From assembly GCA_963708725.1 (NCBI GenBank), contig CAVPTL010000015.1, positions 1 to 61,404 of the forward strand: a DNA stretch of 61,404 bases. The letters are read 5' to 3'. The first letter of the stretch is position 1. Every line of letters begins with the position of its first letter. Under the pieces are notes generated by a model. That model was not told the DNA's origin. It saw nothing but the letters and a program-made list of their open reading frames with translations, and searched no databases. This DNA is from CAVPTL01 sp963708725. Lineage in GTDB: Bacteria; Actinomycetota; Thermoleophilia; Gaiellales; JAICJC01. The translations under genes and the position numbers were made by a program. Below, one piece after another: positions 23,984 to 33,421 of this stretch.

Positions 23984-26335
23984 TCATACTGCGATCTGAT
24001 CGGATGCCAAGAACCGTTTAACGGCCTCCATACGTGCAACGGCTTCGCGATAGGTGGGCGACAGTTCGAGGTCGACCTTGGCTGATCCCGGGGCGCCGGT
24101 CTCCAGCCCCACCTCGCCCAATACCGCCCGGCATCGGGCGACCGTCTCGGGATCCAGCGGGATGTCGGCGGCACCGGCCTTCTCGGCCTTCCAGACCACC
24201 CGCAGAGCTTCCCGCAGAGGCTCTCGGCGCTCGGCGACCGACCGCGCAAAGGCGATCTCGGCCGCGCCCCACACCAGGTGTACCGTCGTGGTCGATCCCA
24301 GTTCGGCGAGCAGCGCGCCCTCCTCCGAGGTCGCGGGTGGATCGAGCGCCACGACCCGAGCGTACCGCTGTGCGAGATCGCCAATGGCCGCGGCCTGTGC
24401 ATAGTCGGCGAGCGTGATCGCGCCCGACCCGAACCGTGCCGGATCGAGCGGGCCGGTCAGCATCGCCGCGCGCCGGGTCACATCCGCAACCAGCACCAAC
24501 ACCGGCTCGGCGGCGGCGGCCATACGCGCGATGCTGGTGATCTGGACGCCGTGCCCGCGCTCGTCGATCACCCGTGCCCGGCCAAGGCCACGGTCCGAGA
24601 CCGACAGTGGATCGTACGGGGCGGGCGGTCGGCCGGTGGGAGTCGGGACCACTCCCCGCAGCACCATCTGCGGCGTGACCGCGCCGTTCCACTCGTTGCG
24701 CTGAATCCGGTAGGCGACGTCAAACCGGCCGGGTTGGGAGAGCTCATCGCCGAGGTCCCCCATGCCGAAGCCGACTGCCCGGCAGCGGAAACCGCCCAGC
24801 TCGACGGTGCAGCGCAGGTGCTTGCCCTCGCCCATGCGCTCGACCCCATGCAACGTTGCGGCCGGGGCCAGCAGCGTGACCCCAGGATTGCCGAGACCGA
24901 ATGGCTCGAGCGCGGACAGCTCCTCGATCAGGTCGAGCGAAACCTCCGACGGCGCGAGCACCGCATCGACGTGGCGCTGCATCGCGGCGGGCCTGGAGCC
25001 CAACACCCCGTCGGCGTGACGCGCCAGCGCCTCGGCAAACGCGGGGATCTCGGACGCGTCGATGGTGAGGCCGGCGGCAGCCTTGTGACCTCCGTAGCGG
25101 AGCAGATGGTCGCCCGCCGAGGTGAGTCCGGCGTGCAGGTCGTAGCCGGGCACGCTGCGCCCCGAGCCCTTGGCCTCATCGTCGCCAACGGCGATCAGCA
25201 CCACCGGCCGGCGATATCGCTCGACCAGCCGTGAGGCGACGATGCCAATCACGCCCTCGTGCCAGTCCTGCGAGGCGATCACGTAGGCGTGGCGCTCGCG
25301 CCACTCGGGCGAGGCGACATCCACAAGGGCGATGGCCTCCTGCAGGATGGTGTCCTCGACCGCCTGCCGGTCGCGGTTGAGCTGCTCGAGCCGGGCCGCC
25401 AGTTCACGTGCCCGCCGTTCCTCGGTGGTGAGCATGAGCTCCAGTGCCTCACCCGGGTGGCACAGGCGGCCGGCGGCATTGATCCGCGGGGCCAGCCGGA
25501 AGCCGATATCCGAGGCAGACACGTTGACGCGATCCACCCGGGCCGACACCATCAGCGCGCGTAGTCCGATCTTGGTGGTGCGCGCCAGACGCGTGAGCCC
25601 GGCACGAACCAGGGCGCGATTCTCATCGATCAGCGGCACCACGTCGGCGACTGTCGCCATCGCGACCAGATCGAGATGCTGCTCGAGTCCGGCCGGATCC
25701 TTGCCCGCGGCTGCGAACAGCGCGCGGCAGAGCTTGTACACGACTCCGGTGCCACACAGGTCGGGGAAGGCGTACTCCGACGGCCGGGTGCAGACTCGGG
25801 GACAGTCCGGCAGCACATTGCCGGGCTGGTGATGGTCGGTGACGATCACCTCCATCCCGAGTGCCGCGGCCTGGGCAACCTGGTCGGCGGCGGTGATCCC
25901 GCAGTCGACGGTGATCAGAAGCCCGATGCCCGAGGTCGCCAGCCGCTCGACGGTGCCGGCACCCAGGCCATATCCCTCCTCGAACCGGCTGGGCAGGTGC
26001 CACTCCACATTGGCATCGAACTCTCGCAGCGCAAGCACGGCCAAAGCCGTGGCGCAGATCCCGTCGGCGTCGTAGTCACCGTGGATGCAGATCCGGCGGT
26101 TCTCGGCGATCGCGGCCAGGATCCGCTCGCAGGCGACCGCCATGTCGCCGAGTGACAGCGGGTCGTGGCCGGGATCGGCTCCTTCGAGAAACGTCCTGGC
26201 CTTGTCGGCGCGATCGTAGCCCCGCCGGATCAGGGCCTCGGCGGTGATCCGATGGACGCCAAGTTCGGCCGCGAGGTCGTCGCCGTCAGCGGGTGAGCAT
26301 GCCCCGAACAGCCATCCGGTTTCGTGTGCCTCCAT
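23984..26335 (-). CDS. recJ: Single-stranded-DNA-specific 5'-3' exonuclease RecJ
   Basis: A 783-residue DHH-family nuclease used in recombination and mismatch repair. Motifs: CIHGDYDADGICATAL (motif I), TVDCGIT, VIVTDHHQPG (the DHH), RINAAGR and DHLLRYGGHKAAAGL (DHHA1). The ~560-residue catalytic core is followed by the OB region and a ~200-residue C-terminal extension ending in a Val/Ala/Arg-rich helical part. It is longer than the Escherichia enzyme (577), as is common in this phylum. It is coupled to rel on the same strand. Confidence 0.94.
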   Translation of the reverse strand: MEAHETGWLFGACSPADGDDLAAELGVHRITAEALIRRGYDRADKARTFLEGADPGHDPLSLGDMAVACERILAAIAENRRICIHGDYDADGICATALAVLALREFDANVEWHLPSRFEEGYGLGAGTVERLATSGIGLLITVDCGITAADQVAQAAALGMEVIVTDHHQPGNVLPDCPRVCTRPSEYAFPDLCGTGVVYKLCRALFAAAGKDPAGLEQHLDLVAMATVADVVPLIDENRALVRAGLTRLARTTKIGLRALMVSARVDRVNVSASDIGFRLAPRINAAGRLCHPGEALELMLTTEERRARELAARLEQLNRDRQAVEDTILQEAIALVDVASPEWRERHAYVIASQDWHEGVIGIVASRLVERYRRPVVLIAVGDDEAKGSGRSVPGYDLHAGLTSAGDHLLRYGGHKAAAGLTIDASEIPAFAEALARHADGVLGSRPAAMQRHVDAVLAPSEVSLDLIEELSALEPFGLGNPGVTLLAPAATLHGVERMGEGKHLRCTVELGGFRCRAVGFGMGDLGDELSQPGRFDVAYRIQRNEWNGAVTPQMVLRGVVPTPTGRPPAPYDPLSVSDRGLGRARVIDERGHGVQITSIARMAAAAEPVLVLVADVTRRAAMLTGPLDPARFGSGAITLADYAQAAAIGDLAQRYARVVALDPPATSEEGALLAELGSTTTVHLVWGAAEIAFARSVAERREPLREALRVVWKAEKAGAADIPLDPETVARCRAVLGEVGLETGAPGSAKVDLELSPTYREAVARMEAVKRFLASDQIAV

Positions 26336-26374
26336 GCTCCCATGCTAGGGAGCGCCCCGGACGACCTCGGTGCC

Positions 26375-28027
26375 CTACAACCGCCCGCTTCGGATGATCG
26401 AGATGATCTCCCACACACCGAGGCAAAACGCGATCACAAACCCGGTGAACGCGAGGATATGGACTCCGAAGATATGGATCCCGCCGTGCGCCGAGATGCC
26501 GATCAGCGACGAGCCGACCAGCGCTCCCGAGATCACGATCGCGACCACCAGCCGGTTGAACATGACGTCGCTTGCCGCCAGCAAACGGTCGAGCCCCTCG
26601 TAGTGCACCTGAATGTCGATCTCGCCATCGCGGAACTCTTCGAGGATGTCGTGGATCTGATACGGCAGCTCGAGCATCACCCCGCCGTAGTTGGTGAGCT
26701 CACCTCGCGCGCGGCGTGCGAGCGCCTCAGGCGAGTACCGGCGCGCAACCAGTTCGGCCGCGTACGGCTCGGCCACCTCGAACACGTTGAAGTCGGGATA
26801 GAGCTCGGTGCCGACGCTCCCCAGGGTCGCGAGCGTCTTATCGAGCAAGGCAAACCGCGACGGCAGCTGCACCTGCATCCGGTAGATCAATGTGAACGCC
26901 TCGCGGATTACCTGGAGCGGGTCGATCTCACCGAGAGCGGCGCCCTGGTACCGGTAGAACACCTCGCGCAGCTCGATCCGAAACTCCTCCTCCTGCTGCT
27001 TGTCGAAGCGCACCCCCAGGTCGTACAGCCGCCGCGGCAGTGCATCGACGTTCTCGTTCACGCAGTCGACCAGAAGCCGGGTGAGCCGATTCATGTCGCC
27101 TTCGGAGAGCGAGCCGATCTGGCCGAAGTCGACCAGGCCAAGACGGCCGTCGGGCAGCACGAACAGGTTCGCGGGATGAGGATCGCCGTGGAACACGCCG
27201 TGGCGAAAGATCATCTCGAGCCAGGCGTCGGCGATCAGAAGCGCCAGCCGCCGACGCTCTTCCATCGGCGGATCGGAGAGCTCGACCTCACGGAGCTTTC
27301 GGCCCTCGAGCCACTCCAGCGTGAGCACCCGCTCGCTGGTGTATGTCCAGTACACCTTGGGGATCTCGATGCGCTGGTGCTCAGCGAAGTTGCGGCGAAA
27401 CAGCTCGGCGTTGCGACCCTCGATGCGATAGTCGAGTTCGCGGCGGATCGAGCGGGCGAACTCGTCGACGACGCCGACGGTGTCCATGAACTGCAACCGC
27501 TTCACCCGCTTTCGCACCCCGCGCGCGATCTGGTAGAGCAGCGCGAGGTCGGATTCGACCTGCGCGGCCGCGGCGGGACGCTGGACCTTGACCGCGACAT
27601 GTCGTCCGCTCTGGAGCTCGGCCCGATGTACCTGACCGATCGAGGCCGCCGCAATCGGGACCGGGTCGAACGACGCGAACAGCGTCTCCAGCGGCGCATC
27701 GAGTTCGCTCTCGATCACCGCGCGGGCCTGTTCGAACGAGAATGGCGAAACCGAGTCTTGAAGCAGGGCCAGCTCGGCCGCCACATCCTCGGGAACAAGG
27801 TCTGGCCGCGTCGACAACAGCTGCCCGAACTTGACGAAGGTCGGGCCGAGCTCGTCGAGGAACTCGCGCAGGTGGCGCCCCACGCTGGCGGCCGACTGCC
27901 CCGACGGAGGCTGGCGCCGCAGCGGGCGCCGCTCGAACGCATACCCAAAGCCGTGGCGGGCCGCCACGCGGGTGATCTCACGTGCCCGAGCGATCGTCTG
28001 GCGACGATCGGAGACCTGCGTTGCCAT
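26375..28027 (-). CDS. UbiB/ABC1 (AarF)-family atypical kinase
   Basis: A 550-residue ABC1-type kinase-like ATPase. The family KxGQ motif appears as ELGPTFVKFGQLLSTRPDL, the Ala-rich nucleotide loop as IAAASIGQVHRA, and the catalytic region as FHGDPHPANLFV and LVDFGQIG. Two hydrophobic helices at the C-terminus (about 498-545) anchor it to the membrane. Relatives support isoprenoid-lipid (quinone) synthesis; the substrate here is unknown. It is the middle gene of a continuous minus-strand run. Confidence 0.92.
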   Translation of the reverse strand: MATQVSDRRQTIARAREITRVAARHGFGYAFERRPLRRQPPSGQSAASVGRHLREFLDELGPTFVKFGQLLSTRPDLVPEDVAAELALLQDSVSPFSFEQARAVIESELDAPLETLFASFDPVPIAAASIGQVHRAELQSGRHVAVKVQRPAAAAQVESDLALLYQIARGVRKRVKRLQFMDTVGVVDEFARSIRRELDYRIEGRNAELFRRNFAEHQRIEIPKVYWTYTSERVLTLEWLEGRKLREVELSDPPMEERRRLALLIADAWLEMIFRHGVFHGDPHPANLFVLPDGRLGLVDFGQIGSLSEGDMNRLTRLLVDCVNENVDALPRRLYDLGVRFDKQQEEEFRIELREVFYRYQGAALGEIDPLQVIREAFTLIYRMQVQLPSRFALLDKTLATLGSVGTELYPDFNVFEVAEPYAAELVARRYSPEALARRARGELTNYGGVMLELPYQIHDILEEFRDGEIDIQVHYEGLDRLLAASDVMFNRLVVAIVISGALVGSSLIGISAHGGIHIFGVHILAFTGFVIAFCLGVWEIISIIRSGRL

Positions 28028-28063
28028 GGCGGGATCGTACCGGTGCCAGGAGCAGGCTGGTGT

Positions 28064-29443
28064 CTAGAGCGCGCGGCCCCGCATGTCATCGGGCACGGGC
28101 AGACCAAACGCCGTGAGCACCGTGGGAGCGATGTCGTACAGCTTCGCATCGGCCGGAAGCGATGCCGGCATGCCCGGACCGGTCAGGATGGCGATCCCAT
28201 TTTTGGCATGGTTGGCGTCATCTGGCCCGGTGTCGTTCTCGCGGACATGGATACGGCCGTCGCCCACCGACCCGATCGAGCGCCATGTGAGGTTCCCGAA
28301 GTACGCGATCAGATCGGGCGGCACGTTGTTGGAGACCTCGTACAGGTCACCGGGGCGAAACACGCGAGTGCCCAGCGGATTGCCCTGCTCGTCGCCGAGC
28401 GCCTCGAGCTTTGCAATCAGCTCGTCCAGCAGCGGGTCGACCTGGTCGGGTTGGACGATCCCGCGCGGCTCGCGTCCGGCGATATTCAAGAAGATCCGCG
28501 AGTAGTAGCCGCCGTCGGCCCACACCCTGGTGTTGTCCCAATCGATCTGGCAGCGGCCGATCGGCGTCGGCTCGGTGGGCGGGTCGATCAGCGTCAGGTA
28601 GCCGTTTTGCATCAGCCACTCGTTCACCTGGATGCCGCCGAACATCGACTGGGCGCCGTGATCCGAGACGACCAACACCGCGGTGTCATCCCCCAGTCCC
28701 TCGATCAGCTCGCCGATCTCGGCGTCGACCATCTTGTAGTAGTCGCGGAAAGCCTGCTCGTAGGGATTCCCGGGCACGTAATCGGGGTGGTTCTTGTCGT
28801 AGAACCGCCAGAAGGCGTGGTGCAGGCGGTCGGTGCCCATCTCGACCAGCATCAGGAACTCCCACGGACGGGTGTCGCGGAAATGTCGCGCCAGCTTGAA
28901 GCGGCGGCGGGTCATCTCGATGATGTCGGCCATGATGCGGTCGCGGTCGTCGGTGCGGAAGTTGGGGACGTCGAACATGTACTCCCCGATGACCTCGGTG
29001 ATCTCGTCGTGGAGCTCGGGCGGCGACGTGTACCGCGACTTGATCGACGGCGCCAGGAAACACGAGATCAGCTCGCCGTTGACGTTCGGCGGCGGGTAGG
29101 TCATGGGTACGCTCATGACGGTGCAGTGCTTACCGGCGCGGCTGAGGATGTCCCACAAGCGGTCGTCCTTGACCCTGTCGGAGGTGGCGAACACCATGCC
29201 GTCGTAGGAATGGTCGGCGCGGTTTCGGAAGCCGTAGAACCCGAGCTTGCCGGGGTCTTTCGACGACATCATGCACGACCATGCCGGTACGGTGATTGGT
29301 GGATCGCTCGACCGCAGATTGCCCCACGCTCCCCTGTCCATGAGGCCCGAGAGCACCGGCAACTCGGCGCGCATGTCATCGAACACGATCTCGGGAGGAG
29401 CGCAGTCGAGACCGATGATCATCACTCGTTTGGCGGTCGTCAT
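28064..29443 (-). CDS. Type I phosphodiesterase/nucleotide pyrophosphatase (alkaline phosphatase superfamily), copy A
   Basis: A 459-residue alkaline-phosphatase-superfamily hydrolase. Metal and nucleophile sites: IIGLDCAPPE, PPITVPAWSCMMSSKDPG (nucleophile Thr), EMGTDRLHHAFW, VLVVSDHGAQ and a late His region (DANHAKNGIAIL). There is no signal peptide, so it should be cytoplasmic. It resembles the plus-strand protein at 30623. The two flank a glycosyltransferase, suggesting hydrolysis of nucleotide sugars or a lipid-linked intermediate; this is inference. Confidence 0.88.
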   Translation of the reverse strand: MTTAKRVMIIGLDCAPPEIVFDDMRAELPVLSGLMDRGAWGNLRSSDPPITVPAWSCMMSSKDPGKLGFYGFRNRADHSYDGMVFATSDRVKDDRLWDILSRAGKHCTVMSVPMTYPPPNVNGELISCFLAPSIKSRYTSPPELHDEITEVIGEYMFDVPNFRTDDRDRIMADIIEMTRRRFKLARHFRDTRPWEFLMLVEMGTDRLHHAFWRFYDKNHPDYVPGNPYEQAFRDYYKMVDAEIGELIEGLGDDTAVLVVSDHGAQSMFGGIQVNEWLMQNGYLTLIDPPTEPTPIGRCQIDWDNTRVWADGGYYSRIFLNIAGREPRGIVQPDQVDPLLDELIAKLEALGDEQGNPLGTRVFRPGDLYEVSNNVPPDLIAYFGNLTWRSIGSVGDGRIHVRENDTGPDDANHAKNGIAILTGPGMPASLPADAKLYDIAPTVLTAFGLPVPDDMRGRAL

Positions 29444-29461
29444 GGTGCGAATGCTAGAGAG

Positions 29462-30559
29462 TTAGCGGGTGGCGAGCCGTCGATAGAGCTCGATGCAGCG
29501 ATCGGTCTCGACGGTGGCATCGGCTTCACGCACCACCACCTCGCGGTTGCGATCTCCGTAGCGGCGACGCAGGCTCTCGTCCTCCAGCAATCGCACGATC
29601 GCATCGGCCGTGGCTCCGACGTCGCGCAGCGGCACGATCTCGGCACCGTCGCCCTGCTCGATCAGCTCGTGAATCGCGGGCAGGTCTGCCAGCACCACGG
29701 GCAGGCGCGCGGCCATGGCCTCGAGCAGTGACGTCGGCCGGCCCGTGTCCGACGCCGGCACCGAGACGGTCAGCTCGCTGCCGGCAAACACCAGCGGCAC
29801 CTCGTCCTCGGTGAACCGGCGGAAGTGCACCGAGTCGGTCACGCCGAGCTCCTCGGCCTGACGGCGAAGTGCGTCGGTCTCGACGCCGTAGGCCATGAAC
29901 AGAAACGCGGCGTCGGGTACCTGCCGCTGCACCAGCGGAATCGCCGCCATGATCACGTCCAGGTTGTAGAGCTGCTTGTGTAGCCGCGGCGAGGCCACCA
30001 CCGGCCGGCCGGGAAAGATCGTGTCGATCAGCGACCGATCGCGCTCCCCGGTGTAGCGGACGCGGGTATCAACCCCCCAGCCGATGCGATGGACGAGCTC
30101 GGCCGGCACGTCGAGGTCGGTCACTCCGCGCTTGAGGCCATCGGAGTTGACCGTGATCGCATCGGCCTCGCGCAAAAGCGTCTGGGCGAGCCGACGCTTG
30201 CTGGGGTCGGTCCTGGGGATGACGAGCACGTCTGAGCCCCACACGCCCTGCACCACCGGTCGCTTGCCCGCCCGCCACGCCCATTCGCCCGAGGGCCACA
30301 GGTTCTGCGTCTGGACGATGTCGGGGTCGAGCTGGGCGAGCGTACGCCGCAGGTGGCGGCGGCGCCACAGCTTCCGCACCCCCGTGCCCTTGGGAAGCCG
30401 CCGTCCCAGCACATCGTGCACATGCACGCCCTCCACCGGCTCGGGGAAGACCGTATAGATGTGCACCTCGTGGCCGCGTTCGGCAAGCCGCCTGGCCCAG
30501 CGCTTGGTGTGGAGGCTGCGACCGCTCCCCAGGATGGCGACGCGAAGCTGGTCGGGCAT
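29462..30559 (-). CDS. GT4-type glycosyltransferase
   Basis: A 365-residue GT-B glycosyltransferase. The N-terminal Rossmann half begins VAILGSGRSLHTKRWARRLAERG; the C-terminal donor half carries VASPRLHKQLYNLDVIM and TGRPTSLLEAMAARLPVV (the E-x7-E-type region). It transfers a sugar from a nucleotide donor, probably to a surface glycan. I placed the start at ATG 30559 (MPDQLRVAIL); the frame runs upstream into the divergent gene. It starts the long minus-strand run, sharing a 63-bp divergent spacer with the plus-strand glycan genes. Confidence 0.88.
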   Translation of the reverse strand: MPDQLRVAILGSGRSLHTKRWARRLAERGHEVHIYTVFPEPVEGVHVHDVLGRRLPKGTGVRKLWRRRHLRRTLAQLDPDIVQTQNLWPSGEWAWRAGKRPVVQGVWGSDVLVIPRTDPSKRRLAQTLLREADAITVNSDGLKRGVTDLDVPAELVHRIGWGVDTRVRYTGERDRSLIDTIFPGRPVVASPRLHKQLYNLDVIMAAIPLVQRQVPDAAFLFMAYGVETDALRRQAEELGVTDSVHFRRFTEDEVPLVFAGSELTVSVPASDTGRPTSLLEAMAARLPVVLADLPAIHELIEQGDGAEIVPLRDVGATADAIVRLLEDESLRRRYGDRNREVVVREADATVETDRCIELYRRLATR

Positions 30560-30622
30560 CGGCGCACGATACAACGCCACTTCGCTGCGCCGCGTCGAGA
30601 CGCGCACAGATAGCATCGACCC

Positions 30623-32248
30623 ATGTCCATCGACCCAGCTCCCGTGCTCGTCTTCGGAATGGACGGTGCCGACTACGACGTCGTCACCGAGATGATCGCC
30701 GCCGACCGCCTGCCGACGCTTCGGCGGCTGCGTGATCACGGTGTGTACGGGCCGCTGAAATCCACCGAACCACCGGTGACGCCGGTCGCGTGGTCGACGT
30801 TTCTCACCGGGCTCCAGCCGGGCCGGCATGGGATCTACAACTTCTCGCAGAATCCCTTTCGCGGCGGTTTCCGGGTCGAGAGCGCGGCGGGCCGCGGCGG
30901 CACGCCACTGTGGCGGATGCTGGACGCCGCCGGCCGCAAATCATCGTTCGTGCTGGTGCCGTTCACCTACCCGCTGGAGTCACTCAACGGCACGATGATC
31001 TCCGGCTACGGCGGTCCCGAGCGCCCCGACGTCACCCCGCCGCAGGCTGCCGAGCGAATCGCCAGGAAATTCCCAGACATGGTGTCGGTGCGCCACCCCA
31101 TGCGCGAGCGGTATTGGGAGGACTTCGACCGTTTCCGTCGCCTGCTGATCGCCGACGTCGAAGAGGTCGAGGCAGTCAGCATCGACGTGCTCGAGGCCGA
31201 TCGGCCCGACCTGTTCGCCGTCGATTTCATGTCATCGGACACGATCGGCCACCTGGCCTACCACCTTCGAAACGCCGACCACCCAGCCCACGATCCCAGC
31301 CGCGCTGCCGACCACATCGGCGAGGTCTACACAGCGGTGGATGCGGCCATCGGCCGCGTGATCGAGGCCGCCGAGCGGATCTACGGCCGGCCTGCGACCG
31401 CCATCGTCTTGTCCGACCATGGCATGAAGCCGATCCACTACACCTTCCAGATCAACCAGTGGCTCGAGGATCATGGCTATCTGCGCTACCGCAAGCGCTC
31501 GGCACAGCGCATCAGCGGGTTGGCCCGAATCGACTCGAAACTTGCCCTCCGGGCCAGTTGGTATCCGCGGCTGTACGACGCCGTGGTTCCGTTCGGGAAG
31601 GCCCCCGCCGACGTCAACCGCACGATGCGCGACGTCGATCGCTGGCACACCGATGCCTACGCGTATGGCACCTATGGCCCTGTCTTCTTCGGTGAGAAGA
31701 CCGGCCGGCGCACCGATACGGCGTTCCAGGAGCGCCTGATCGCCGATCTGACGGCAGAGCGCAGCCCTTTGACTGGCGAGCCCATCTTCGAGGTGCGCCG
31801 CGGCAGCGACGTTTACAGCGGCCCATTTGCCGCCAAGGCGCCGGATCTGGTCGTGACCAGCCGCGACCCGCGGATATTGATCTCGGCCTCGCGGCGGCGG
31901 TTCGACTCCCCGTGGATGATCCACGACCGACTCGACCCCGAGCTGAGCGAGAACTATGGCTTCTCCGGACACCACGGGCCAATCGGTGTGATCTCGGCCG
32001 CCGGTCCGGCCGTCGGCCACGGACGGCTCGAGAGCCCCTCGATCGTCGACCTCGCCCCGACCGTGCTGGCACTGCTGGGGGTGGATGCCGGGGCAGAGCT
32101 GGACGGCTCGGTGCTGCCGCTGTTCACCCCGGCCGACGAGCTCGTGGCCGCGACCACCGCTGAGCGACCCGTGGCCGAGGAGAGCGTCTATTCCGAAAAC
32201 GAAGAGGCCGAGATCCAGGAACGCCTGCGGGCGCTCGGATACGAGTAG
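30623..32248 (+). CDS. Type I phosphodiesterase/nucleotide pyrophosphatase (alkaline phosphatase superfamily), copy B
   Basis: A 541-residue member of the same superfamily as 28064-29443. Sites: VFGMDGADYD, PPVTPVAWSTFLTGLQPG (nucleophile Thr), DFMSSDTIGHLAYH, VLSDHGMKPI and SGHHGPIG. It is ~80 residues longer, through inserts in the middle. No signal peptide is visible. It opens a plus-strand operon whose next gene begins directly after its TAG. Confidence 0.88.
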   Translation: MSIDPAPVLVFGMDGADYDVVTEMIAADRLPTLRRLRDHGVYGPLKSTEPPVTPVAWSTFLTGLQPGRHGIYNFSQNPFRGGFRVESAAGRGGTPLWRMLDAAGRKSSFVLVPFTYPLESLNGTMISGYGGPERPDVTPPQAAERIARKFPDMVSVRHPMRERYWEDFDRFRRLLIADVEEVEAVSIDVLEADRPDLFAVDFMSSDTIGHLAYHLRNADHPAHDPSRAADHIGEVYTAVDAAIGRVIEAAERIYGRPATAIVLSDHGMKPIHYTFQINQWLEDHGYLRYRKRSAQRISGLARIDSKLALRASWYPRLYDAVVPFGKAPADVNRTMRDVDRWHTDAYAYGTYGPVFFGEKTGRRTDTAFQERLIADLTAERSPLTGEPIFEVRRGSDVYSGPFAAKAPDLVVTSRDPRILISASRRRFDSPWMIHDRLDPELSENYGFSGHHGPIGVISAAGPAVGHGRLESPSIVDLAPTVLALLGVDAGAELDGSVLPLFTPADELVAATTAERPVAEESVYSENEEAEIQERLRALGYE

Positions 32249-33421
32249 GTGGCCCGCCCGACTCAACCCGAGGCTGCGGTGGTGGTCGAGGTCGGCTGGG
32301 TCAACGGACTCGCGGCGATCCGCTCGCTTGGCCGCAGCGGTGTGCGCACCTTCGCGGTCGATCACCGGCCGTGGGCGCTTGGGTTCAAGTCCCGCTACGC
32401 CCATCGTGTGATTGCACCCGAACCGGTCACCGACGAGGACGGGTTCATCGCCGCGATGGCGGCGCTGGGGCAGCGCTTCGATGGCCCAACGCCGGTGTTT
32501 GCGACCCACGACGAGCACCTCAACGTGATGGTCAAGCGCTCGGCAGAGCTGTCGGAGCACTATCGCTTCCCGGCACCGAGCTGGCCGTTGCTCGAGGCCC
32601 TGCAACGGAAACGCCATCAGATCGAGACCGCCCGCGCCAGCGGGGTGGGTATCCCCGATACTCGCTACCCGGCGTCGGCGCACGAGGCCGTCGCCGCCGC
32701 GGACGAGATGGGCTATCCGGTGTTTCTGAAGCCGTCGGATCCGGTCGAGTTCAAGCGCCGCTTCAAACGCCAGGCGTTCGAATGCCACACCGCCGCCGAG
32801 GTGGCCACCCATTTCGACGAGATGGTGGAGTTCGAGCCGATGCTCCAGGAGTTCGTGCCGGGGGAGGACGACGAGCTGTACACGCTTGGCAGCTACCTGA
32901 ATGCCGACGGCGAAGCGCTGGGGGTGTTTTGCGGGCGCAAGCTCCGCCAGACGCGCGAGAATCAGGGCAGCGCGCGGGTCGGCGAGGCGGTATGGGTCGA
33001 CGCGGTGGTCGAGGATGGTCTCAAGCTGTTGCGGGCACTCGAGTACACCGGCGTGTCGCAGGTCGAGTTCAAGCGCGACAGCCGCACCGGCGAGTTCAAG
33101 CTGATGGAGGTCAACCCGCGCCTGTGGCAGTGGCATGGACTGGCATCGGTGTGCGGGGTCGACCTGCCGATGATCGCCTATCTCGACCTGATCGGACGAC
33201 CGCCCGCTCCGGTGAAGATGCACGGTGAGGGCCGCCGATGGGCGATCACGCTGATCGCCGGCACCAGAAACGGGCTGCAGCGTCCGCCCTACACCGACGC
33301 GGTGTGGGCAGCCGACGATCCCGCTCCCGCGCTGACCCAGGCCGGGCGGATGGTGACCAAGGCCGCGCGGCAGCACCCGCGCACATGGTTTCGCAAATCG
33401 CGATACGTCCACCGTTCGTGA
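32249..33421 (+). CDS. ATP-grasp ligase-like protein
   Basis: A 390-residue ATP-grasp protein. An N-terminal pre-ATP-grasp domain (VVVEVGWVNGLAAIRSLGRSG) is followed by nucleotide-binding elements MGYPVFLKPSDPVEFK, LQEFVPGEDDELYT and VSQVEFKRD with FKLMEVNPRLWQWH (metal ligands E and N). ATP-grasp enzymes join a carboxylate to an amine or thiol; here the context suggests decorating a surface polymer. The GTG start lies directly after the previous stop, and its own stop overlaps the next start. Confidence 0.87.
   Translation: MARPTQPEAAVVVEVGWVNGLAAIRSLGRSGVRTFAVDHRPWALGFKSRYAHRVIAPEPVTDEDGFIAAMAALGQRFDGPTPVFATHDEHLNVMVKRSAELSEHYRFPAPSWPLLEALQRKRHQIETARASGVGIPDTRYPASAHEAVAAADEMGYPVFLKPSDPVEFKRRFKRQAFECHTAAEVATHFDEMVEFEPMLQEFVPGEDDELYTLGSYLNADGEALGVFCGRKLRQTRENQGSARVGEAVWVDAVVEDGLKLLRALEYTGVSQVEFKRDSRTGEFKLMEVNPRLWQWHGLASVCGVDLPMIAYLDLIGRPPAPVKMHGEGRRWAITLIAGTRNGLQRPPYTDAVWAADDPAPALTQAGRMVTKAARQHPRTWFRKSRYVHRS

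Noticed and set aside
22630..24021. A plus-strand frame of over 460 codons opposite rel
   Set aside because: It mirrors the rel coding frame and has no recognisable domain; rel motifs are complete.
26324..29731. A very long plus-strand open frame opposite the UbiB-like, phosphodiesterase and recJ genes
   Set aside because: Its product is His/Arg/Asp-rich with no family resemblance, and the minus-strand frames carry complete catalytic motifs. It is an antisense shadow of GC-rich codons.
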